In this document: positions 1 through 5,802 of the stretch, piece by piece | Position numbering within the stretch: the stretch's first letter is position 1 | Layout: every line of letters begins with the position of its first letter | DNA from: Prevotellaceae bacterium | GTDB taxonomy: Bacteria; Bacteroidota; Bacteroidia; Bacteroidales; UBA932 | Reading direction: 5' to 3' | Assembly (NCBI GenBank): GCA_031288885.1 | Contig: JAITQP010000200.1 | Coordinates: forward strand, 1 to 7,042 | DNA length: 7,042 nucleotides | Notes under the pieces: generated by a model | Told to the model about the DNA's origin: nothing | The model's input: the letters and a program-made list of their open reading frames with translations, nothing else | The model's database searches: none | Position numbers and translations under genes: made by a program

Positions 1-1
1 A

Positions 2-859
2 AACAATTTATCAAGCGGTTTTTTAGTTAGCATTTTTTGTGTGGCTGCCAGCTTGCTTGTTGCGGCGTCATGCAGCAACAAGCAAGCTCATCAACGCGCC
101 GGCATCTTGGAAGAAGCTCCCAACTTTCGAGATCTTGGAGGCTACGCCTCGGCTAACGGAAGGCAAACGATTTGGGGCAAAATATTCCGCTCCCAAACGC
201 TTGCTTCTCTCAACGAGCATGATGTGGAGAAGCTAAAAGAATTGGGCATAAAAACCGTCATTGATTTTCGCGACGACGATGAAGTACAGCACACGCCTTC
301 CCGCTTACCCGAAAGCGTAAAAATAATTCGCCTGCCGATTGGCGTCGGAAAAAACAACTCTGCGAAGAATGACTCCACGCAACAAATCATGCAGCTGGCG
401 ATGTCCGGTCAGCTGGACAGCCTGCAGTGCGTGCGCTTTATGGAGGATGCCAACCGACGATTGGTAACGGAATTTGCGCCTCAATACAAAGCATTTTTCA
501 ATGTTCTCATGCAACCGGAAAGCTACCCGATAGTTTTTCATTGCACAGCAGGTAAAGACCGCACCGGATTTGCGGCAGCAATGCTGCTTAGCGCCTTGGA
601 CGTCAGCTGGGATACCGTGATGGCGGATTACTTGCTGACCAACCGTTATCGGGATTTGAAACCGCAGGCGCTTTGGGCGAAAATCCCGAAGGAGGCCTTA
701 CCTGCTATCCGGCAAATGAGAGGAGTTCAGCCATCTTACCTAAATGCGGCAAAAGCCGAAATCATCGACCGCTACGGAAGCATTGACAATTATCTGGAGG
801 CGGAGCTGCACATCGGAACCGCTGAAAAAGAAAAACTTCGTAAAATGCTGTTGAAGTAG
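2..859 (+). CDS. Tyrosine-protein phosphatase lipoprotein, 5' end off window
   Basis: Predicted protein-tyrosine phosphatase of the bacterial Y_phosphatase3 / dual-specificity-like type, which removes phosphate from phosphotyrosine (some relatives act on phosphoinositides). Seen in sequence: NFRDLGGY near the N-terminus (the family's entry motif), VIDFRDDDE, and the P-loop HCTAGKDRTG, which fits CX5R with nucleophile Cys and transition-state Arg at residues 168 and 174 counted from the GTG at 41; general-acid candidates are the Asp residues after the P-loop. The frame stays open through the left edge, and the residues before VAASC are hydrophobic (IFCVAASLLVAASC). The GTG at 41 is therefore probably an internal Val of a lipoprotein signal peptide, with lipidation at the Cys encoded at 71-73; the true start lies a few codons outside. 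No acidic cluster directly follows the Cys, so a periplasm-facing lipoprotein is more likely than a surface-exposed one (inference). The next gene follows on the same strand after 57 bases. Substrate unknown. Confidence 0.88.
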   Translation, partial: NNLSSGFLVSIFCVAASLLVAASCSNKQAHQRAGILEEAPNFRDLGGYASANGRQTIWGKIFRSQTLASLNEHDVEKLKELGIKTVIDFRDDDEVQHTPSRLPESVKIIRLPIGVGKNNSAKNDSTQQIMQLAMSGQLDSLQCVRFMEDANRRLVTEFAPQYKAFFNVLMQPESYPIVFHCTAGKDRTGFAAAMLLSALDVSWDTVMADYLLTNRYRDLKPQALWAKIPKEALPAIRQMRGVQPSYLNAAKAEIIDRYGSIDNYLEAELHIGTAEKEKLRKMLLK

Positions 860-916
860 CTAAAACCAGCAGAGCTAACGCAAAAACATTGAAATACTAA
901 ATAGTTAGAACCGATT

Positions 917-2641
917 ATGGAACAAAAACCCAAACGCTTACCCTACGGCAGCTCTAATTTTGGCGCAGTAATTACCGAAAACTATGCCTATGTGGACAAA
1001 ACTCGGTTTATTGAGCTGCTGGAGAATGAAGCCAACAAGTATCAGTTTTTCATCCGCCCGCGTAAATTTGGAAAGAGCCTTTTCTACTCCATGCTCTACT
1101 ACTACTACGATGTGAACAAAGCAGCCAGCTTTGAAAGCCTTTTCGGCAGCTTGTACATTGGAAAGCACCCAACCCCAAGGCGCAACAGCTATGCGGTGAT
1201 GCAGCTCAACTTTTCGGGCTTGGATACCTCCAGCGAAGAGGGATTTAGAGCGTCTTTTTCCAACAATATTCAGGAGGCTGTCCGTGTTTTTGTTAATACT
1301 TACCGTGCGCATTTCCCCGAAGCCGACACGCTAATTCGCAGGATAGACGAAGGAAGACTTGGCGTTGGCGCCTTACAGGTAGCGTATGGCGCTGCAAAGT
1401 TAGCCGGCATAAAAATCTTTGTCCTCATCGACGAATACGACCACTTTGCCAATGACCTTATCGCCATGGGAAAAAATATGGGCAAAGCAGTGTATAAAAT
1501 TATGGTCACCGCAAACGGACTTGTCCGCGATTTTTACGAAACGCTGAAAATCGGTACCTCCGAAGTGGTTGACAGAATTTTTACTACCGGAATTTCTCCC
1601 GTAATGCTCAACGATCTGACCAGCGGCTTCAACATTGCCGATAACCTCACCCTAAAAAGAAAATACAACGAAATGATGGGTTTTACGCAGCAAGAGGTGG
1701 AGGCGCTGATGCAGGAAACAGGCGTCAACCCCGCCTACATCAACGTAGATATGGAAATGTACTACAACGGCTACCTTTTTCATGAAGAGGGCGAAAACAG
1801 GGTGTATAATCCCTCTATGATTTTATACTTTTTTAACCAAATATTGGAGGAAAAGAAGCCTCCTAAAAACATCATCGACGAAAATCTGAAAACAGACTAC
1901 GGGCGGCTACAGCGTCTGGCACAAAACGAAAATAACCGTACAAAACTCCTGAAAATCATCAAAGAGAATGGTATCGTATCGGATATTCTTCAGGAATTCT
2001 CCATCGACCGCATGTATGACGATGAGTATTTCGTATCGCTGCTTGTTTACATGGGAATGCTCACCATCGACAGGTTTGAGGAGGGATGCCTGCATCTGAA
2101 AATCCCCAACTACTCCATACAAACGCTCTACTGGGAATACATTGGCAAGATAACCGTCAACACAAACGAAGATGTTACTATAGATTTGACCGAACAAAGG
2201 GCTTCTCTACGGGAGTTGGCTTACCGCGGAAATCTTCACCCCTACATAGCATACGTAAGCCAGAATATTTTCCGCCGCCTTTCCAACCGCGATTTGGTTA
2301 CTTTTGACGAGAAATACATTAAGATTATGCTGCTCAACGGGCTTTTTCAGAGCAAGCTGTACGTTCCGGTCTCCGAGCGGGAGGTGGAGGGCGGTTATGT
2401 TGACATGTACTTGCAGCGAAGTCCGTTGCTACCGGATATAAAATTCGAGTGGGTATGGGAGGTAAAATACATCAAAAAGGGAGAGAAAACAAAAGCAGCC
2501 CTACAGCGCGCAAAGGAACATGCTTTTGACCAGATAGAGCGATACCGCAATGCGCAATGCTTCTCCAATCGCAACGACGTTCGCTATGCTGCCATCATTT
2601 TTATCGGAAAAGACAAGTACGAAATTCATGAGCGGCCGTAG
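917..2641 (+). CDS. AAA-ATPase-like protein with C-terminal PD-(D/E)XK nuclease-like domain
   Basis: Member of the large, poorly characterised family often annotated as AAA-ATPase-like (PF09820) plus PD-(D/E)XK superfamily (PF08011/DUF1703). It opens with the family signature LPYGSSNFGAVITENYAYVDKT (broken here as LPYGSSNF and YAYVDKT), followed by RPRKFGKSL at 47-55, a P-loop in which Arg replaces the first Gly of GxxxxGK(S/T). A Walker B strand, IFVLIDEYD, lies at 167-175, a sensor-like TTGISPVML at 223-231, YYNGYLF at 282-288 and VYNPSMIL at 296-303. The C-terminal nuclease-like core shows GYVDMYL (Asp496) and WEVKY (Glu515, Lys517), then a helix with Gln539 in FDQIERY; these match the D...ExK pattern with the trailing Gln/Tyr. 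574 residues is full length for the family. The ATG at 917 gives the expected N-terminus. It may be cotranscribed with the phosphatase; I see no promoter in the 57-base gap. Biological role is not established; neither nuclease activity nor a defence role should be assumed. Base composition is lower in G+C than the genes to its right. Confidence 0.9.
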   Translation: MEQKPKRLPYGSSNFGAVITENYAYVDKTRFIELLENEANKYQFFIRPRKFGKSLFYSMLYYYYDVNKAASFESLFGSLYIGKHPTPRRNSYAVMQLNFSGLDTSSEEGFRASFSNNIQEAVRVFVNTYRAHFPEADTLIRRIDEGRLGVGALQVAYGAAKLAGIKIFVLIDEYDHFANDLIAMGKNMGKAVYKIMVTANGLVRDFYETLKIGTSEVVDRIFTTGISPVMLNDLTSGFNIADNLTLKRKYNEMMGFTQQEVEALMQETGVNPAYINVDMEMYYNGYLFHEEGENRVYNPSMILYFFNQILEEKKPPKNIIDENLKTDYGRLQRLAQNENNRTKLLKIIKENGIVSDILQEFSIDRMYDDEYFVSLLVYMGMLTIDRFEEGCLHLKIPNYSIQTLYWEYIGKITVNTNEDVTIDLTEQRASLRELAYRGNLHPYIAYVSQNIFRRLSNRDLVTFDEKYIKIMLLNGLFQSKLYVPVSEREVEGGYVDMYLQRSPLLPDIKFEWVWEVKYIKKGEKTKAALQRAKEHAFDQIERYRNAQCFSNRNDVRYAAIIFIGKDKYEIHERP

Positions 2642-2670
2642 AGCACCGCACAGCTCCCTCACCTTTCCCC

Positions 2671-3747
2671 TCAGTGCACCTCCGACAGCTGCACAGGCAA
2701 GCCGGTGCGCAGCTGCAAAATGCCGGAGGTAATGAGCGTGTCGCCAACCGCCAAGCCCGAGGTGATTTGAAGCTCGGTTTCGGTACGGATGCCGGTTTGC
2801 ACCGCTACGGGCTGCGCTTTCCCGCTACGGTACACGTACACAAGGTTGCCGTCCATTTCGGGAATAAGCGCTTCGGTTGGGATGGAAATAGCGTCGTTGA
2901 ACAGCTTGAGCTGCAAGTCCACCGAAATGAAGCTACCGGGCTTAAGCGTTTCGCGCGTGTTAGGGTACATAGCGCGCAGGGTGGTGGTGCGGGTTTTGGC
3001 GTCCACGCGAGGCTCTATGGCGTACACCTTGGCCTCAAAAGGCTTCAGGTAGCCTTCCACCGTAAAGAATGCGGGCATACCGATGTAAACGTTACCGGCA
3101 TAGCGCCCGGGAATGGAAAAATCGACCTTGAGGGGCGATATGCACGTGAGCTGCGTAACCAGCGTCCCGGGCGACACATACGCGCCCTCGCTGGTGTAGC
3201 GCAACCCCACAACGCCATCAAAGGGCGCAACGATGCTCGACTTTTCTATTTTGGCCTCTATCTGGGCAAGGTCGGCCTTGAGCGACTGCATTTCGGCAAG
3301 CGACTGCTCGTAGCTCTCGCGGCTAATGGCCTCGCGCTCCAGCAGGGTGCGCTGGCGCTGCTCGCGGTCTTCGGCCAGCTTGAGCTGCACGTTGATTTTA
3401 TCGCGCTGCGCCTGCAGCTCGCTGTCGTTAATTTTCGCCAGCAGCTCGCCCTTTTTCACCTTTTGCCCCTCGTTGATGTTCAGCACCGTGATGCGACCCG
3501 ACGACTCAAACGACAGGTCAACCTCCTCCGAAGCGGTGAGCGTGCCGGAGCTGTTGATGTACTCAATGATGGGCTTGGGGGAAATGACCACGCTGCGCAC
3601 GCTCAGCGGGGGGCGCTTGGGCACGGACGCCTCCACAGGCTTACCCTCCTGCGGGCCATCACCGGCAAAGTGGCGGTAGGCCAGCAGCGCCCCCAGCACT
3701 AAGACGGCCAGCACAACGGAAATCCAACGAATAATTCTTCTTTTCAT
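2671..3747 (-). CDS. RND-type efflux periplasmic adaptor (membrane fusion protein)
   Basis: Periplasmic adaptor subunit of the HlyD/AcrA superfamily, which links an inner-membrane RND pump to an outer-membrane TolC-like channel. Seen in the 358-residue product: positively charged start MKRRIIRW, one membrane anchor at about 6-24 with no lipobox Cys; first lipoyl half with SGTLTASEEVDLSFESSG (67-84) and INEGQKVKKGELLAKI (91-106); a short, highly charged coiled-coil hairpin at about 108-168; second lipoyl half IVAPFDGVVGLR (172-183); beta-barrel at about 206-280, including RVDAKTRTTTLRA (247-259) and LKPGSFISV (268-276); and a membrane-proximal domain beginning ISIPTEALIP (287-296). The length is normal for the family and the short hairpin suggests the MexA/AcrA-like group. 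In Bacteroidota this gene is normally followed by pump and channel genes. Here the next gene downstream is the convergent ATPase gene with only 29 bases between stops, so no pump gene follows within the window. The substrate cannot be predicted. Confidence 0.93.
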   Translation of the reverse strand: MKRRIIRWISVVLAVLVLGALLAYRHFAGDGPQEGKPVEASVPKRPPLSVRSVVISPKPIIEYINSSGTLTASEEVDLSFESSGRITVLNINEGQKVKKGELLAKINDSELQAQRDKINVQLKLAEDREQRQRTLLEREAISRESYEQSLAEMQSLKADLAQIEAKIEKSSIVAPFDGVVGLRYTSEGAYVSPGTLVTQLTCISPLKVDFSIPGRYAGNVYIGMPAFFTVEGYLKPFEAKVYAIEPRVDAKTRTTTLRAMYPNTRETLKPGSFISVDLQLKLFNDAISIPTEALIPEMDGNLVYVYRSGKAQPVAVQTGIRTETELQITSGLAVGDTLITSGILQLRTGLPVQLSEVH

Positions 3748-3803
3748 GACACAACTTCAGATTTTTAGGTTCACCAATCGCTTAGCGTTACGGCAAAAAC
3801 GAC

Positions 3804-3811
3804 GCAAGGTA
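3804..3811 (-). promoter_or_regulatory. Weak candidate -7 promoter element for the efflux adaptor gene
   Basis: Read on the minus strand this is TACCTTGC, which resembles the Bacteroidota -7 element TAnnTTTG but is one T short. It would give a leader of roughly 50 bases before the ATG at 3747. No matching TTG element is visible about 20 bases further upstream, so this is tentative. Confidence 0.2.
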
Positions 3812-3904
3812 CAAAAATTTGCGGCTTATTCGTGGTAAGTAGTGATATAATGAGAAAAACGGAGCTAAAAGCGAAAAAATTCGAGCAAAACGGAAAAAAG
3901 CATA

Positions 3905-3930
3905 CGTTGTTTTTGCACAACGGTGCAGAA
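3905..3930. repeat. Two overlapping inverted repeats upstream of the sirtuin promoter
   Basis: Two perfect-core dyads share bases and cannot form at once. The first is CGTTGT (3905-3910), six-base spacer, ACAACG (3917-3922). The second is TGCAC (3914-3918), AACG, GTGCA (3923-3927), which can be extended by one G-T and two A-T pairs to 3911-3930. They end 16-24 bases before the -7 element at 3946, so they would not be in the transcript. A protein-binding operator is the simplest reading; a chance pair of short dyads in A/T-rich DNA is possible. Confidence 0.4.
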
Positions 3931-3945
3931 TTCGTAGATTTCATG

Positions 3946-3953
3946 TATCTTTG
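3946..3953 (+). promoter_or_regulatory. Bacteroidota-type -7 promoter element of the sirtuin gene
   Basis: TATCTTTG is an exact match to the TAnnTTTG element used by the primary sigma factor of Bacteroidota. It would start transcription near 3960, leaving a leader of about 18 bases before the ATG at 3978. The partner element (TTG/TTTG, usually 19-21 bases upstream) is poor: only a TG at 3924-3925 falls at that distance, while TTTTG at 3911-3915 is about 30 bases away. A weak upstream element beside an inverted repeat could mean activator dependence, which is inference. Confidence 0.65.
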
Positions 3954-3977
3954 CCCCCAGCATTTAAAATTCAGCTC

Positions 3978-4655
3978 ATGAAGCAGCATATCGTAGTGCT
4001 GTCCGGCGCCGGAGTGAGCGCCGACAGCGGCTTGGAGACTTTTCGGGACGCCGACGGGCTCTGGGCTAACCATCGGATAGAGGACGTTTGTACGCCGGAA
4101 GCCTTGAGGCGCAACCCCGCGCTGGTGCTCGACTTTTACAACCAGCGCCGGAGGCAGCTCAAAACCGTTGAGCCCAACGCAGGGCACTACGCGGTGGCGG
4201 CGCTGGAGGCTACGAGCGACGTGGACGTGATAACGCAAAACGTGGACAACCTGCACGAGCGGGCGGGCTCTACCAAGGTGCTGCACCTGCACGGCGAGCT
4301 GACCAAGTGCAGGAGCATGAAGGATGAGTCATACATCTGCGAGGTGGACGGCGACGTGCGGGTGGGCGACCTCTGCCCCAAGGGAGGGCAGCTGCGACCC
4401 CACATCGTTTTTTTCGGGGAGCCCGTGCCAATGATAGAAAAGGCTATGGATATTATTTCAACCGCAACAACGCTGGTGATAGCCGGAACCTCCATGGCGG
4501 TATACCCTGCCGCCTCCCTGTTCCGCTACGCCCCAAAAGGCTGCAAAATTTACGTGGTAAATCCGGCAGGCGGAGAGGTAAGCCGACAAAACGTTACCTA
4601 CATCAGGGAGCGGTTTGCAGCGGGCATGCCGCCGCTTGCCAAGCTGCTGCAGTAA
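3978..4655 (+). CDS. cobB: Class III sirtuin, NAD-dependent protein lysine deacylase
   Basis: Cytoplasmic Sir2-family enzyme that removes acyl groups from lysine using NAD+, releasing nicotinamide and O-acyl-ADP-ribose. Seen in the 225-residue product: NAD-binding GAGVSADSGLETFR (10-23), TQNVDNLHERAGS (86-98), catalytic His105 in LHLHGEL, LRPHIVFFGE (139-148), AGTSMAVYPAA (169-179) and VVNPAG (193-198). FYNQRRRQL at 53-61 supplies the Tyr-x-x-Arg pair (Tyr54, Arg57) that in E. coli CobB and human SIRT5 binds succinyl or malonyl groups, so activity on acidic acyl-lysines is predicted. The zinc module is unusual: only Cys111, Cys121 and Cys133 are present, none in CxxC pairs, so a normal four-Cys site is absent. 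The ATG at 3978 is chosen because it sits directly before the first sirtuin strand (MKQHIVVLSGAG); a longer reading from the TTG at 3951 would begin inside the promoter element. It is divergent from the adaptor gene and 86 bases upstream of ftsY. Confidence 0.93.
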   Translation: MKQHIVVLSGAGVSADSGLETFRDADGLWANHRIEDVCTPEALRRNPALVLDFYNQRRRQLKTVEPNAGHYAVAALEATSDVDVITQNVDNLHERAGSTKVLHLHGELTKCRSMKDESYICEVDGDVRVGDLCPKGGQLRPHIVFFGEPVPMIEKAMDIISTATTLVIAGTSMAVYPAASLFRYAPKGCKIYVVNPAGGEVSRQNVTYIRERFAAGMPPLAKLLQ

Positions 4656-4705
4656 GGCCTCGCGTGCAAAATCGCTGCGTAAGCGCGACTTTTCCAAATT
4701 CAACT

Positions 4706-4713
4706 TAGGTTTA
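4706..4713 (+). promoter_or_regulatory. Weak candidate promoter element in the A/T-rich ftsY leader
   Basis: TAGGTTTA differs from TAnnTTTG only in the last base and lies 28 bases before the ftsY ATG. No upstream TTG element is visible at the usual spacing. The following 28 bases are almost entirely A and T, which fits the unstructured leaders seen in this phylum. Readthrough from the sirtuin gene is equally possible, as no good terminator separates them. Confidence 0.2.
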
Positions 4714-4741
4714 AAAATTATTAAAGAAAATAAAATATACC

Positions 4742-5713
4742 ATGGCATTTTTTGCTCGTTTTTCGTCCAAGCCGGCTGAAGCGCAGCCGGTAGCACCGGA
4801 TAGCGCGTTGGCGCAGGGGCTCGAAAAAACAAAGGAGGGGTTGTTCAAGCGGCTTTCGCGCGCCGTTATCGGCAAGTCGAAGGTGGACGATGAGGTGCTC
4901 GACAAGCTCGAGGAGGCGCTCATCCTGTCCGATGTAGGCGTGGAAACAACGCTGCGCGTGGTGGAGCTGGTGCAGAAGCGCGTGGCGCGCGACAAGGTGC
5001 TCAACACCGCCGAGCTCAACCAAATTCTGCGGGAGGAGATTGAGCTGCTGCTGGAGGGCAACGAAAATGCGACCTCTACCCTACCCGACACGCAGGGCAA
5101 CCCCTACGTGGTAATGGTGGTGGGGGTAAACGGCGTGGGCAAAACCACCACCATAGGCAAGCTGGCGGCGCGGCTGGTGGCCGAGGGAAAGAAAGTCTAC
5201 ATTGGCGCGGCGGATACGTTTCGCGCGGCGGCCGTTGACCAGCTGGAGGTGTGGGCAGCGCGCGCCGGAGCCACCATTGTTAAGCAGCAAATGGGCGCCG
5301 ACCCCGCCTCGGTGGCGTTTGACACGCTCAGCTCGGCAAAAGCCAACGGCGCCAACGTTGTATTCATCGACACGGCGGGCAGGCTGCACAACAAGGTAAA
5401 CCTGATGAACGAGCTCTCCAAAATTCGCAACGTCATGCGCAAGGTTATCCCCAGCGCGCCCCACGAGGTGCTGCTGGTGCTCGACGGCTCTACGGGGCAA
5501 AACGCCTACCAGCAGGCCAAGGAGTTTAGCAAGGCAACGGAAGTCACCGCGCTTGCCATCACCAAGCTGGACGGCACGGCAAAAGGCGGCGTGGTGATTG
5601 GCATTTCCGACCAGCTAAAGGTGCCCGTAAAGTACATTGGCGTGGGCGAAAAGGTGGACGACCTGCAGCTGTTTGACAAGAAAAAATTTGTGGAAACGCT
5701 GTTTGGGAATTAA
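4742..5713 (+). CDS. ftsY: Signal recognition particle receptor FtsY
   Basis: SRP receptor GTPase. It forms a complex with Ffh bound to nascent chains and hands ribosomes to the SecYEG translocon at the inner membrane. Seen in the 323-residue product: an N-terminal helical part (about 22-110) with LFKRLSRAVIGKSKVDDEVL and LEEALILSDVGVETT, typical of the FtsY N domain; then the G domain with GVNGVGKTTT (128-137, P-loop), DTFRAAAVDQL (158-168, the SRP-type insertion box start), DTAGR (210-214), TKLDGTAKGG (274-283) and GVGEKVDDL (300-308). The end, KFVETLFGN, is a normal FtsY terminus. Only about 20 residues precede the N domain, so it lacks the long acidic A domain of E. coli FtsY; short forms are common outside the Gammaproteobacteria. 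MAFFARF at the extreme N-terminus is hydrophobic and basic enough to help membrane contact (inference). It lies between the sirtuin and rimO genes on the same strand; pairing with rimO is common in Bacteroidota. Confidence 0.97.
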   Translation: MAFFARFSSKPAEAQPVAPDSALAQGLEKTKEGLFKRLSRAVIGKSKVDDEVLDKLEEALILSDVGVETTLRVVELVQKRVARDKVLNTAELNQILREEIELLLEGNENATSTLPDTQGNPYVVMVVGVNGVGKTTTIGKLAARLVAEGKKVYIGAADTFRAAAVDQLEVWAARAGATIVKQQMGADPASVAFDTLSSAKANGANVVFIDTAGRLHNKVNLMNELSKIRNVMRKVIPSAPHEVLLVLDGSTGQNAYQQAKEFSKATEVTALAITKLDGTAKGGVVIGISDQLKVPVKYIGVGEKVDDLQLFDKKKFVETLFGN

Positions 5714-5748
5714 GAGTTAAGAATTAGGAATTACGAATTACGAATTAC
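5707..5748. repeat. Six tandem heptamers overlapping the ftsY stop codon
   Basis: Six consecutive 7-base units read GAATTAA, GAGTTAA, GAATTAG and then GAATTAC three times. The first unit contains the last Asn codon and the TAA stop of ftsY; the other five are in the gap before rimO. The three right-hand units are identical and the left ones diverge. This looks like a heptameric short tandem repeat able to change copy number by slippage. Because the stop lies in the leftmost unit, changes further right would not alter FtsY. Confidence 0.85.
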
Positions 5749-5771
5749 GCTACGCGTGTCAGCTATACTCA

Positions 5772-5779
5772 TAACTTTA
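5772..5779 (+). promoter_or_regulatory. Weak candidate promoter element before rimO
   Basis: TAACTTTA matches TAnnTTTG except in the last base and is 23 bases before the rimO ATG. It lies inside a loop bounded by a 5-base inverted repeat, GTGTC (5756-5760) and GACAC (5790-5794). No upstream TTG element is seen at the usual distance. Cotranscription with ftsY across the 89-base gap is the main alternative. Confidence 0.18.
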
Positions 5780-5802
5780 TACGAAATCCGACACCCCCAT
5801 AC

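Noticed and set aside
875..908. CTAAC/GTTAG inverted repeat between the phosphatase and ATPase genes
   Set aside because: Five pairs with a 24-base loop in A/T-rich DNA is expected by chance; no promoter element was found there either.
1..2641. Phosphatase plus ATPase/nuclease-like gene as a two-gene defence system
   Set aside because: Only adjacency on one strand supports it. The phosphatase is exported as a lipoprotein while the ATPase has no signal peptide, so the products would be in different compartments.
2641..2656. Possible hairpin between the convergent genes (GAGC and GCTC)
   Set aside because: Four pairs with an eight-base loop and no T tract on either strand is too weak to call a bidirectional terminator.
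2674..3702. Open frame of 342 codons on the plus strand opposite the efflux adaptor gene
   Set aside because: The product is a low-complexity mix of Arg, His, Leu and Gly with no recognisable motif, while the minus strand encodes a complete adaptor with all domains. It is a by-product of G+C-rich codons.
4660..4694. Possible terminator after the sirtuin gene (TCGCG at 4660-4664, CGCGA at 4684-4688, then CTTTTCC)
   Set aside because: The stem is only five pairs with a loop of about 19 bases and the T tract is short, so a working terminator is not supported.
5081..5500. Open frame of 139 codons on the minus strand inside ftsY
   Set aside because: It is antisense to the P-loop and G3 region of ftsY, which explains the open frame; no start context or motif supports it.
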